From: Bernardetiaceae bacterium
GTDB lineage: Bacteria > Bacteroidota > Bacteroidia > Cytophagales > Thermoflexibacteraceae
Assembly: GCA_025057115.1 (NCBI GenBank)
Contig: JANWWZ010000014.1
Span: 19,889-83,888 of the forward strand
Direction of reading: 5' to 3'
Length of the DNA: 64,000 nt
Shown: one piece after another, positions 52,657 through 63,300 of the stretch
How positions within the stretch are numbered: the stretch's first letter is position 1
How the letters are laid out: each line of letters opens with the position of its first letter
Notes under the pieces: generated by a model
Database searches by the model: none
The model's input: only the letters and a program-made list of their open reading frames with translations
Told to the model about the DNA's origin: nothing
Program-made: the position numbers and the translations under genes

Positions 52657-54960
52657 ATGCAAACTCATAATTTAGGTTACCCAAGAATTGGTAAACAACG
52701 AGAGCTCAAAAAAGCCTGCGAAAGTTATTGGTCAGGTAAAATTGATCAAAGCGAACTTTTAGCGGTAGCTCAACAAATCAAGGAACAGAACTGGCAAACG
52801 CAACAAGCGGCAGGGATAGACCTCATCCCCATCAACGATTTTTCTTTGTATGACCATGTTTTAGACATGTCTTTGCTTGTGGGAGCCATTCCTGAGCGCT
52901 ATGAGCCTTTGGCTCAACAATCTGTGTTAGACTTGTACTTTGCAATGGCTCGCGGCTACCAAAAAGAAGGTCTAGACCTCAAAGCCATGGAAATGACTAA
53001 GTGGTTTGATACCAATTACCACTACATCGTTCCCGAATTCACTAAAAAGCAAACTTTTCAACTTTTTGGCAACAAAGTATTTGAAGAATTTGCTCAAGCT
53101 CAACAGCTAAGGCTCAATGCCAAGCCAGTGCTTATCGGACCAGTTTCATATTTGCTTTTGGGAAAAGAAAAAGAAGAAAACTTCAATAAACTGGATTTAA
53201 TTGACCGACTGCTGCCCGTGTATATTCAAATTTTGCAGCAACTAGAAGCAGCAGGAGCCACGTGGGTGCAAATGGACGAGCCTTATCTAGGCATGGACCT
53301 CACTGACCGGGAACGCCAAACCTTCTTGGAAGTTTACTCGGAAATCAGAAAGCAACTCCCTCGCCTTCAATTGATTCTAGCCAGCTATTTCGAATGTTTC
53401 CACGATAATTTAACCACTGCCCTGCACTTGCCCGTAGAGGTACTGCATTTGGACTTAGTGCGCTGCCCTCAGCAATTAGACCAAGTGCTAACCCACCAAG
53501 ATTTGGGCTCTCAAATACTCTCTCTGGGAGTAGTGGACGGTAGAAACGTGTGGAAAAACGACTTTCAAAAGTCTTTGCAAATGATTCAAAAAGCTGTTGA
53601 TAAAGTTGGCAGCCAGCGAGTTTGGATTGCTCCTTCCTGCTCTTTGCTGCACAGCCCTTACGATTTAGAACTTGAAAAAAATCTACAGCCTGAAATCAAA
53701 CAATGGTTAGCTTTTGCAAAGCAAAAGTTGGTAGAAGTAGTTACTTTGGCAAGGCTGGCAAGCGGAGAAAGTTCACCCGAACTAGAGCAATCCTTGCAAG
53801 AAAATATACAAGCGCATCAAAATCGCAGCACCTCTCCTTTGATTCACAACCCGAAAGTAAAAGAGAGGCTTAGCTCTATTGAAGAAAAAGATTTCTGGCG
53901 GCACTCGCCTTTTAAAGTTCGCCAACAATTGCAAAAAGCGCGCTTCAAATTGCCACTTTTCCCCACTACTACCATCGGCTCCTTCCCACAAACCACCCAA
54001 GTGCGGCAGCTAAGAGCTAAACTAAAAAGTGGCAAGATTACCCAAGCTGAATACGAAGCAGAAATAGAAAAAGCCATTTTAGAAGCAATTCGCTGGCAAG
54101 AAGAAATCGGAATTGACGTACTAGTCCATGGAGAGTTTGAACGCAATGACATGGTAGAGTACTTCGGCGAACTGCTAGAAGGCTTTGCTATCACGGAAAA
54201 TGGCTGGGTGCAAAGCTACGGAAGCCGCTGCGTAAAACCCCCCATTATATACGGGGATGTAGTTCGCAGTAGAGATCTCTCTGTGCGCTGGATTAGCTTT
54301 GCTCAAAAACATACGCAGAAGTTAATGAAAGGCATGCTCACAGGTCCTGTTACTATCTTGCAATGGTCTTTTGTGCGCGATGACCAGCCTCGCCGCGACA
54401 CTGCTTTCCAAATCGCCCTTGCCATTCGCGATGAGGTATTGGCTCTAGAGCAGGCAGATATCAAAATCATTCAAATTGATGAACCTGCTATTCGCGAAGG
54501 ATTGCCCCTTCGCAAAAAAGACTGGGCAGCGTATCTAGAGTGGGCTATAAAAGCGTTTCGCCTTGCAGCAAGTGGTGTGAAAGACGAAACCCAAATTCAC
54601 ACCCACATGTGCTACTCGGAATTTAACGATATCATCGAGCACATTGCTGCAATGGATGCCGATGTAATTACTATCGAAACCTCGCGCTCAGAGATGGAAT
54701 TGCTGGAAGCCTTTGTAAATTTCAAGTATCCCAATGAAATTGGTCCAGGGGTGTACGATATCCATTCACCGCGAGTGCCAAGCGTGAGTGAAATAAAACA
54801 TTTGCTCAACAAAGCCATCGAAGTGCTGCCTGTAGAGAATATTTGGGTAAATCCGGACTGTGGATTGAAAACTCGCCGCTGGGAAGAAACCAAAATTTCT
54901 CTACAAAACATGGTACAAGCAGCCCGCGAACTGCGCCAGAGAGTACTTGTCGAAAGCTAA
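52657..54960 (+). CDS. metE: Cobalamin-independent methionine synthase
   Basis: The 767-residue enzyme transfers a methyl group from 5-methyltetrahydropteroyl-triglutamate to homocysteine. The N-terminal domain starts NLGYPRIGKQRELKKA; the C-terminal domain has PTTTIGSFPQT, LVHGEFERNDMVEYF, MLTGPVTILQWSFVRDDQPR and the zinc site His650 and Cys652 (in HTHMCYSEF), and Cys735 (in NPDCGLKTR), each shifted by nine from the E. coli numbering I recall (641, 643, 726). It is a single gene with a ~110-base leader. Its presence beside a B12-binding regulator elsewhere in the window does not show a link. Confidence 0.97.
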   Translation: MQTHNLGYPRIGKQRELKKACESYWSGKIDQSELLAVAQQIKEQNWQTQQAAGIDLIPINDFSLYDHVLDMSLLVGAIPERYEPLAQQSVLDLYFAMARGYQKEGLDLKAMEMTKWFDTNYHYIVPEFTKKQTFQLFGNKVFEEFAQAQQLRLNAKPVLIGPVSYLLLGKEKEENFNKLDLIDRLLPVYIQILQQLEAAGATWVQMDEPYLGMDLTDRERQTFLEVYSEIRKQLPRLQLILASYFECFHDNLTTALHLPVEVLHLDLVRCPQQLDQVLTHQDLGSQILSLGVVDGRNVWKNDFQKSLQMIQKAVDKVGSQRVWIAPSCSLLHSPYDLELEKNLQPEIKQWLAFAKQKLVEVVTLARLASGESSPELEQSLQENIQAHQNRSTSPLIHNPKVKERLSSIEEKDFWRHSPFKVRQQLQKARFKLPLFPTTTIGSFPQTTQVRQLRAKLKSGKITQAEYEAEIEKAILEAIRWQEEIGIDVLVHGEFERNDMVEYFGELLEGFAITENGWVQSYGSRCVKPPIIYGDVVRSRDLSVRWISFAQKHTQKLMKGMLTGPVTILQWSFVRDDQPRRDTAFQIALAIRDEVLALEQADIKIIQIDEPAIREGLPLRKKDWAAYLEWAIKAFRLAASGVKDETQIHTHMCYSEFNDIIEHIAAMDADVITIETSRSEMELLEAFVNFKYPNEIGPGVYDIHSPRVPSVSEIKHLLNKAIEVLPVENIWVNPDCGLKTRRWEETKISLQNMVQAARELRQRVLVES

Positions 54961-54993
54961 AACGCAAAAACGCCTTTTTGAAAAATATCCACT

Positions 54994-56925
54994 TTAGCCA
55001 GCCTGCAGTACGATAGTAAATACGCTACCTTTTTCAGGCTGGCTATTTACTAAAATTTCGCCGTTGTTTTTGTTAATAAATTCTTTGCAAAGCATCAGCC
55101 CTAGTCCAGTGCCTTTTTCCCCTGCCGTGCCAGTGGAAGAAAGAACCGCTGGAGAGAAAAGGTTTTCCATCACAGATGTTTCTATGCCTTTTCCAAAATC
55201 CTGCACTAGAATTTTTACTTGCTTGTTGCCTGGTTCAGGAAGGCTTTCAATGAGCACTTCACCTCCAGGGTAAGAAAACTTAATAGCATTGTGCACTAAA
55301 TTGCGCAGTACGAAGCGCAGGTGGTTCTTGTCCACCTTTGCCGTCAATGAATCAGCAAGGCGAGTAACTAAGTGAATTTCCTTCTGGCGAGCTACTTCTT
55401 GGTAAAAATTCACTGTTTCGGCAATAATTTCACTGATGTTAACACTTTCTTGATGTAATTGGTCTCCACTTTTAATTTGGATGTAAGCCCATTCTAATAA
55501 ATTGTTCAAAGTATAAAGCAGACTTTGAAGGTGGTGGCGAATATCTGCTGCCAGCTCAATGAATTCGCTTGGAGAAAGCAAGTCAAAGTCCACCATGTCG
55601 AGGACGTTTTTTAGAGCACTTAGCGGAGAGCGCAAATCGTGAGCAATGATGGAAAAAAGTTTGTCTTTGGTTTGGTTGAGCATTTTAAGCTCTTGGTTTT
55701 TGGCATCCAAAGTAGCATTTTGACGAGCCAACTCTTTTACATACAATTGCCTTTGCCAAAGAAAATGAACCAATAAAGACACAATGACAACACATGCCGC
55801 AATGACGATGTAAGTAACTATTCGATTTAGTTCTGCATTGAGGAGTTTTTGATTGTTAATAATGCGTTCTTTTTCAAGGAGTTCTATTTGGCTTTGCTGC
55901 CTGCCTAGCTCGTATTGATACATGCTCTGCAAAATGAGCCTGCTCTTATCTTGGTTGTAGATAGTGTCAGCAAGCAGCAGAATAGAATCGGCATAGCGCA
56001 TGGCTTGTTTTACCTTGCCACGGAGTGCATTTACTTGCTTCATCACCAGCAAGCCATCTTTTATTAAATAGGTAATGTTGTTTTGCTTTGCTAGGGTGAG
56101 TCCTTGTTGCCCGTAGTAGGCAGCTGAGTCGTAGCGTTGCAAAGTAAGGTAAATTTGCGCAATGGCTATTAGCGAATAAGCAATTCCCTCTGTGTCTTTG
56201 AGATACTTAGAGAGCTGCAGGGCACGATGCTGAAAAGATAGCGCTTGAGGGTACTTGCCTGTTTTGTAGTGCGTCTCGCCGAAGTTGTTGAGTAGAACAG
56301 CCTGCAAGTGCAAGTCGTTTTCTTTGGAAGCTAGTTCATAGGCTTGCTGGTAGTGCTTTTCAGCATTACTCCAATCACCTTTACGTCGATATATTTCTCC
56401 TATGTTGTTAATTGCTTTTGCTACTTGTCGGACTTGGTTGAGCGTTTGATAAATCTGCAGAGCTTTTTGAAACATCCTTATAGCTTCTTCGGGTTTATTA
56501 GCATCTAAGTAAGTAACCCCTATGGCGTTGTAACACTCCCCTGCTTTGAACTGTTGCTGATGGCTTTCGAATACCTTGAGTGCTTCCAGTAAGTTGCTGA
56601 TGGCGTGGGTGTAATTGCCCATGAGGCGATAACGCTTGCCAAGTTCCATCTGTAATTCTGCCCTCAGTAGTAAGTCTTTTTCCGTAACCAGTTGCAAGCC
56701 TTTGCTTATGTACTCAAAACTCTTCACAGGATCGGATAGGGCACTTTCCTTGGCAAGTTGCAAGTAGATAGCAGCCTTGAGACTATCAGAAGAGGCAGTT
56801 TGCAAAGCTATCAAAAGACTATCAGCTTGAAATTTTACCTTGTCCGCAAAAGCTACCTGTTGTTGCAAAGCCAAGATGCTTATAAAGAAGGCAAAAAAGC
56901 TAATGCTTCTCAAAAACTTGCTCAT
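54994..56925 (-). CDS. Sensor histidine kinase with periplasmic TPR repeats
   Basis: I use the ATG at 56925 (643 residues; an ATG at 56943 would add six). A signal peptide is followed by about eight TPR repeats (for example AGECYNAIGVTYLDANKPEE and IAQIYLTLQRYDSAAYYGQQ), one membrane helix (about 372-395), a short coiled coil and the kinase: H-box FSIIAHDLRSPL with the phosphorylated His (about residue 429), N-box NLVHNAIKFS, G1 DFGKGI and G2 GEKGTGLGLML. It is a complete HisKA-HATPase kinase, with no receiver domain and no response regulator adjacent. TPR-HK proteins of this type are common in Bacteroidota. The signal sensed is unknown. Confidence 0.9.
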   Translation of the reverse strand: MSKFLRSISFFAFFISILALQQQVAFADKVKFQADSLLIALQTASSDSLKAAIYLQLAKESALSDPVKSFEYISKGLQLVTEKDLLLRAELQMELGKRYRLMGNYTHAISNLLEALKVFESHQQQFKAGECYNAIGVTYLDANKPEEAIRMFQKALQIYQTLNQVRQVAKAINNIGEIYRRKGDWSNAEKHYQQAYELASKENDLHLQAVLLNNFGETHYKTGKYPQALSFQHRALQLSKYLKDTEGIAYSLIAIAQIYLTLQRYDSAAYYGQQGLTLAKQNNITYLIKDGLLVMKQVNALRGKVKQAMRYADSILLLADTIYNQDKSRLILQSMYQYELGRQQSQIELLEKERIINNQKLLNAELNRIVTYIVIAACVVIVSLLVHFLWQRQLYVKELARQNATLDAKNQELKMLNQTKDKLFSIIAHDLRSPLSALKNVLDMVDFDLLSPSEFIELAADIRHHLQSLLYTLNNLLEWAYIQIKSGDQLHQESVNISEIIAETVNFYQEVARQKEIHLVTRLADSLTAKVDKNHLRFVLRNLVHNAIKFSYPGGEVLIESLPEPGNKQVKILVQDFGKGIETSVMENLFSPAVLSSTGTAGEKGTGLGLMLCKEFINKNNGEILVNSQPEKGSVFTIVLQAG

Positions 56926-56943
56926 CAAAACGGCAAATAGCAC

Positions 56944-57359
56944 GGCGCTATTTTGTTTTAACAGGCGGTTAAATTAGTACAACAAAATGGATTGAACAAC
57001 AAAAAGAAAAAATTGTAGAGCTTTCATAAAGACGCTACTTGCCTTCTACTGGCATTTTATTTTTTGAGCAAACAACACATGCAGGTTAAATTGATAAGTT
57101 TTGCAAAAAATTTTCACACTTATCCTTGCTCGTGCAGGGCTTGTGATGCCAGATTTTCGCTGCTCGGCAATAAAATGGCTTTTGGTCAGTTTATTTTTTT
57201 GATAGGCTAAGGAACTTTGAGAAGCCTTGCATCTCCTCCCTACAAAGCCAGCACTTTTTTAAGAGAGAAATCTGCTTGCGATTTGGGCTCAATGTGCAGG
57301 ACCCTACAATGAAATTGATGGCAAAGTGCTAACTTTGTTTTTTAAGAACGAAGGCGCAT
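56944..57359. other. 416-base region between the histidine kinase and valS
   Basis: The region between these divergent genes has no open frame of note. It holds short A- and T-rich runs and, near its end, the valS promoter box at 57330-57337. I found no T-box-like structure or strong hairpin. Confidence 0.5.
57315..57337 (+). promoter_or_regulatory. valS: Promoter-like TTG-N12-TAACTTTG before valS
   Basis: TAACTTTG at 57330-57337 matches TAnnTTTG and lies 22 bases upstream of the ATG. A TTG at 57315-57317 sits 12 bases before it. Confidence 0.4.
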
Positions 57360-60125
57360 ATGTCATCCATTCCCAAGACGTATAACCCTCAAGAAATTGA
57401 AAGCAAGTGGTACAGCCGCTGGATGCAAGAAGGCTTTTTCCGCTCTGTTCCCAATCCTGACAAGAAACGTTATTGCATCGTTATTCCGCCGCCGAATGTA
57501 ACGGGGGTACTGCACATGGGGCATATTCTCAACAACACTATTCAAGATGTGCTAGTGCGGCGGGCGCGCATGCGCGGCTTTGAAACTTGCTGGGTGCCAG
57601 GAACTGACCATGCTTCCATTGCCACAGAAGCAAAAGTAGTCAAAATGCTCAAAGAAAAAGGCATTGATAAACGCAGCCTTACACGCCAAGAGTTTCTCCG
57701 TTATGCTTGGGAATGGAAAGAAAAATACGGCGGCATTATCTTGGAACAACTCAAAAAACTAGGCGCTAGTTGCGACTGGGAGCGCACTCGCTTTACTATG
57801 GAACCCAAGCTCTCCCAGCAAGTGCTGCAAATGTTCGTTGATTTGTACAGAGATGGCTACATTTATCGCGGCTTGCGCATGGTCAATTGGGACCCTCAAG
57901 GTAGAACCGCTCTGTCGGATGAAGAAGTAATCCACCGCCCTACTCAATCCAAACTCTACTATGTACGCTATAAAATTGTTGGAGAAGAAGGTTACATCGT
58001 AGTAGCTACTCAACGCCCTGAAACCATTATGGGAGATGTAGCCGTTGCTGTCAATCCCCAAGATGAGCGCTATCGGCATCTGCACGGCAAAAAAGTGATC
58101 GTACCGATTGTAGAACGAGTAGTGCCAGTGATTGCAGATGATTACGTAGATATGGAATTTGGCACGGGCTGCCTCAAGATAACTCCTGCCCACGATGCAA
58201 ATGATTACCAAATTGGTCAGCGCCACCAACTACCTATTATCGATACCTTGAACGAAGATGGTACTTTCAACGCCCATGCTTTTAAAGATGAGCAAGAACG
58301 GCAAAGAGTTTTGCAATATGACAAAATAGACCGCTTTCAGTTGCGCACTTTAATAGCTGAACGGTTGCAAGTGCTAGGGCAATTGGAACGCATAGACGAA
58401 AATTACGTAGCTAATATCGGCTACTCTGAGCGCACAGAAGCAGTGGTAGAACCGCGCCTTTCCATTCAGTGGTTTGTGCGCATGAAAGAACTATGTCAGC
58501 CTGCTTTAGAAAATGTAATGAACGATAATATTCGATTGCACCCGCCAAAATTCAAAAATATTTACCGCCATTGGATAGAAAATATACGCGACTGGTGCAT
58601 TAGCCGACAACTTTGGTGGGGACATCGCATTCCTGCTTGGTATATCAACGGAGTGGACTACTCTACCCCCGCCTCTGACGACCTCATTGCCGTTTGCTTG
58701 ACCGCTGAAGAGGCTCTTGAACAACTCCAACAAAAGGCAACAATCCATAACAGTACCCATATTTCAAAAGTACCTTGCCCACAAACCCTTGACCATATCC
58801 GCCAAGATGAAGACGTTCTAGATACCTGGTTTTCTTCAGGTTTGTGGCCTATATCCGTCTTTGACGGAGTTCTAGACCCTAATAACAAAGACATTACTTA
58901 CTACTACCCTACCGATGACCTAGTAACCGCTCCAGAAATTCTCTTTTTCTGGGTCATGCGGATGATTATTACAGGCTACTACTATCGCAAAGAAAAGCCG
59001 TTCAAAAATGTGTATTTGACGGGAATTGTGCGCGATAAAATTGGGCGCAAAATGTCCAAGTCGCTGGGAAACAGTCCCGACGCTCTTGAGCTGATGGCAA
59101 AATACAGCGCTGACGGCGTACGCGCAGGTATGTTGTTTAGCTCTCCCGCAGGAAACGATTTGCTTTTTGATGAAAAACTTTGCGAACAAGGACGCAACTT
59201 TGCCAATAAAATCTGGAATGCCTTCCGGTTAGTCAAAGGTTGGTCGGTAGATGAGGCATTGCCCGTAAGCCCCGTTAGTCAAATGGCTAACAAGTGGTTT
59301 GAGGCAAAATTGCAAGCCGCCATCGCGGAAATGGAAGATTGCTACGAAAAATACCGCATTTCCGATGCCTTGCTAATCATTTACCGCCTTATTTGGGAAG
59401 ACTTCTGCTCTTGGTACCTGGAAATGATTAAACCAGAGCATGGCAAGCCTATTGAGTTAGTTACTTTTGAAACTGCCATCTACTTTTTTGAAACACTGCT
59501 CAAGTTGTTGCATCCTTTCATGCCTTTTATTACAGAGGAAATATGGCACGGCTTGCGACAGCGACAAGGAAAAGACTACCTCATCGTGGCTTCCTACCCT
59601 ACTTTCCAACCTCTTAGCCCAGAGCAAAAATCGATGCTGGAGCAAACGGAACGCATTTTCCAGATCATTCAGCAAGTGCGGGCTTTGCGCAACCAAAAGA
59701 AAATTGCTCCCAAAGAAGCCTTGCCCCTTGCCATCAAAACCCATCAGCCTGCTTTATACCAACGCTTTGAAGCTATGATGAAAAAACTGGCTCACTTAAG
59801 CAAGGTAGTTTATCTTCTGGAAGAATTGCAAGGCAATGTAGTTCGCTTTGTGGTAGAAGGGGATGAATTTTTTGTTTCTCTAAGCAATCTGGTTGATGGG
59901 CACCAAGAGCTGAAAAAATTGCAAGCAGAGTTAGAATATCAGCAAGGTTTTTTGGAATCAGTGGAGAAAAAACTTTCCAACCAAAAATTTTTAGCCAATG
60001 CCAAGCCTGAAGTAGTAGAAAATGAACGGCGTAAACAGGCCGATGCCCAGGCAAGAATTGCAGCCCTACAATCAGCCATTGCAGCCTTGCAGCAAAGTTT
60101 GGAAAAGACTCTTTCCCAAGCATAA
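57360..60125 (+). CDS. valS: Valyl-tRNA synthetase
   Basis: This 921-residue class I synthetase charges tRNA(Val). The HIGH motif is H52-M-G-H55 in PPPNVTGVLHMGHILNNT, the editing domain has TQRPETIMGDVAVAVNP and the conserved GTGCLKITPAHDANDY, KMSKS is at 564-568 (GRKMSKSLGNS), and DWCISRQLWWGHRIPAW is present. The C-terminus is a coiled coil (about 860-920) that binds tRNA, as in bacterial ValRS. Length is a little above the typical 870-900. It is a single gene. Confidence 0.97.
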   Translation: MSSIPKTYNPQEIESKWYSRWMQEGFFRSVPNPDKKRYCIVIPPPNVTGVLHMGHILNNTIQDVLVRRARMRGFETCWVPGTDHASIATEAKVVKMLKEKGIDKRSLTRQEFLRYAWEWKEKYGGIILEQLKKLGASCDWERTRFTMEPKLSQQVLQMFVDLYRDGYIYRGLRMVNWDPQGRTALSDEEVIHRPTQSKLYYVRYKIVGEEGYIVVATQRPETIMGDVAVAVNPQDERYRHLHGKKVIVPIVERVVPVIADDYVDMEFGTGCLKITPAHDANDYQIGQRHQLPIIDTLNEDGTFNAHAFKDEQERQRVLQYDKIDRFQLRTLIAERLQVLGQLERIDENYVANIGYSERTEAVVEPRLSIQWFVRMKELCQPALENVMNDNIRLHPPKFKNIYRHWIENIRDWCISRQLWWGHRIPAWYINGVDYSTPASDDLIAVCLTAEEALEQLQQKATIHNSTHISKVPCPQTLDHIRQDEDVLDTWFSSGLWPISVFDGVLDPNNKDITYYYPTDDLVTAPEILFFWVMRMIITGYYYRKEKPFKNVYLTGIVRDKIGRKMSKSLGNSPDALELMAKYSADGVRAGMLFSSPAGNDLLFDEKLCEQGRNFANKIWNAFRLVKGWSVDEALPVSPVSQMANKWFEAKLQAAIAEMEDCYEKYRISDALLIIYRLIWEDFCSWYLEMIKPEHGKPIELVTFETAIYFFETLLKLLHPFMPFITEEIWHGLRQRQGKDYLIVASYPTFQPLSPEQKSMLEQTERIFQIIQQVRALRNQKKIAPKEALPLAIKTHQPALYQRFEAMMKKLAHLSKVVYLLEELQGNVVRFVVEGDEFFVSLSNLVDGHQELKKLQAELEYQQGFLESVEKKLSNQKFLANAKPEVVENERRKQADAQARIAALQSAIAALQQSLEKTLSQA

Positions 60126-60341
60126 GCAATTAGCTTGTAGCTCTGGTGCAATGAGCATAAAGGGCGCAAATAAACGTGGAATCCTGCACCCTGTTTTTTT
60201 CCATTTCGCAAGTGGCTAACTAAACGCATTTTTCTTCAAAACCCGTCTGATTTAAAAATATTCCTACATTTTTTAACCCGCCCTTAACGAGCCTTTCTTA
60301 GGATTGAGGGAATTTTGCGCGCCAACAATTACCTAAGAGAG

Positions 60342-63300
60342 ATGCAAAAAAACTTTTACTTATTCCTTGCAAGTGGGTTGCTTTTTGCCATTTTGCCTAT
60401 TTGGTCTTGGGCACAAGCCATTGCGCTCGACGGTACCCCTTATGGACAGGATTTTAACACCCTTGCCAACAGCGGGACTAACAACACAACGCTTCCTTTG
60501 GGGTGGTATTTTGCCGAGTCGGGAACTAATGCAAACGCCTTTTACAGGGCTGATAACGGTACCTCCAATACAGGCGACACCTACAGCTATGGCGCTACTG
60601 GTAATACTGAAAGAGCTTTCGGCGGTTTGCTAAGCGGTGCACTTATCCCTACCATTGGTGCACAATTTATCAACAACACAGGGGAACCGATTACTAACTT
60701 AAAGATTAGCTATCGAGGAGAGCTCTGGCGCGTTGGGACCGCTAGCCGAGAAGATAGGCTTGAGTTTCAGTACAGTCTTGATGCCACGAGCTTGACTACT
60801 GGAACTTGGCAAAGCGTTCCCCAGTTGAATTTTTCCACTTCAGTTTTTCCGTCCACTGTTACAACATCAACGGGAGCAAAAGACGGAAATACCACCTTTG
60901 TTGAAATTGAGCATACCATTACTGGCTTAAATATTCCCAACGGAGCAACATTTTGGATTCGATGGAATGATTTCAATGCTTCGGGGGCAGATGACGGCAT
61001 GGCAATAGATAACTTCACCATCCAAACCAATACGGGGAAACCCACTGCTACTCTTACTTCTGCTCCTAACGTAACTACTCCTGGAGGCACTTTTTACGAC
61101 TTTGTAATTACTTATACCGATAATACCAACGTTGCCTATAGCACTTTGGATAATAATGACGTTGTGGTCACTGGTCCAGGCGCTTTTTCAGCAACCGCCA
61201 CTTTGCTTAGTGCCACTCCAGCTAACAATGCCCCTAGCATCACCGCAACTTATCGAATTACTCCTCCAGGAGGTTCATGGGATGGAATGGATAATGGCAC
61301 TTATACCATTGCCGTGCAAGCAAATCAAGTGGCGGATGAACAGGGTCTATATGTGCCATCAGGCAGCATTGGAACATTTTCAGTGAACTTGCCTCTCACC
61401 ATTGCCCAAGCAAGAGCAATGCCTTTCGGAAGCACGGTTACCGTTACTGGCCTAATCACAGTGGCTACTCAACACGGCAAAACAGTGTTCATTCAAGACC
61501 ACACAGGCGGAATTGCTTTGTTTGACAATACGGCTCCTTTCCTAGACCAAGACCCTAACCTTGCAATTGGCAAAGAAATTACAGTAACTGGTACTTTGTC
61601 CGAATTTGGGCGCAGCGGAGGGACCTACCCAGCAGGCATTCCTTACAGTGGCTTGACGCAAATTTCGCCTATTAGCTCTTATACCATAGGCTCCTACATA
61701 GGCGCTCCCACACCTAAAACATTGACTTTAAACAACTTAACTGAAAGCGACGAAGGACTGCTCGTAGAAATTCTAAATGTTGATTTCAGCCCTAATACGC
61801 GCGGCATCTTTGTGCCCAATGCTAGTTTTTCCATCGCAGACAATACAGGTACGGGCATTTTGCGCACTCCTAACACTACCTTCAACCACTTTGATCTCCT
61901 GGGCAAACGCGTACCTAATAGTTCTTCTAAGATCGTAGGAGTATTGAACCAGTTTGCTGGCAATTACCAGATAATGCCACGCTTTACCACCGATGTGCAA
62001 GGAGCTGCTTCCGTTTCCACTCCTTTCGACGGCGTGCCAGAGAATCAAACCTTGGATATTGTTACCTTTAACATAGAATGGTTCGGACACCCCTCCAATG
62101 GACCTGCAGATGACAATCTCCAACGCACCAGCGTAGCAACTTTGTTTAATCAGTTACAAGCCGATATTTACGTATTGCAGGAAATCTGTAACATAAGCCA
62201 ATTTAATCAGCTGGTGGCAAGTATGCCTGGCTATGCGGGCAAAGTAGTTACGGGATGCTATTCCAACCGTAGCGCTTCGCCTACCATGGCAGAAATTAAC
62301 GATGCCCAAAAAATAGCTTTTATTTATAAAACTTCAGTAATTACTCCAGATGCAAGTTTTAACGGTGGTGAGCCGCTATGCTATCTTTCAGGTTACCCTG
62401 TCCCTGCTGATTACCCACAGCCTTTCGGTCCTTCAGTCAATGCTCCTGACCGCTTCTGGTCGAGTGGCAGGCTGCCAGTGTTATTTGTAGTTGATGCCAC
62501 TATTAATGGCGTTACCCGCAAAATTCACTTGTTTGGCATTCATGCCCGTGCCAATAGCAGTACGGCAGCCCGAGAGCGATATGACATGCGCATGTTTGAC
62601 ATTCATGCTTTTAAACAGAAACTAGACGCTGATTTTCCCAATGCTAACATCATCATAGCAGGAGATTTTAATGATGATGTGGATGTAACCGTTTCTGATG
62701 ACCCGCTCAACGGTCCTTCTACTTACGAAGTGTTTGTTAATGATGCTGCAGCCTATCGAGTAAGCACGCAATCCCTAAGCACCAACGGATGGCGATCGTA
62801 TGCTTCCCGCGAAAACATGATTGACCATATCATGATTTCTAACGAACTGTTTAACAATCATTTGCAGGGAAGTGAAATCGTGGTGCCGCCTTATGCCATA
62901 CTACCCGCTCAAAACTTTGCTACAACAGTTTCCGACCACTTGCCCGTTTATGCTCGGTTCAGGTTTGCAGAAATTACAGTAAGCAGTACTAGCCTGTCAG
63001 CCTTTAATACCACTTATGGAACTCCTTCTGTTGTGCAACTCTTCACCGTAAGCGGTAATTACCTCTCAGGACCTATTACAATCACTGCCCCAACGGGCTT
63101 TGAAATTTCCACCAATGCAACTTCCGGATTTGCTTCCACCTTGACTATCGGAGCAGCCCCCATGGTAGCTCCTACCACCATCTACGTGCGACTCAAGGCA
63201 ACTAATCCCGTTGCAGGCAATCCTTATAGCGGCAATATCGTGGTAAGCAGTACGGGGGCTACCTCGCAAAATGTAGCTATTCCCAACAGCACCATGAACC

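Noticed and set aside
60140..60210. Terminator after valS (GGTGCA with TGCACC, followed by a T-run)
   Set aside because: Six pairs with a loop of more than 30 bases; only the T-run is convincing.
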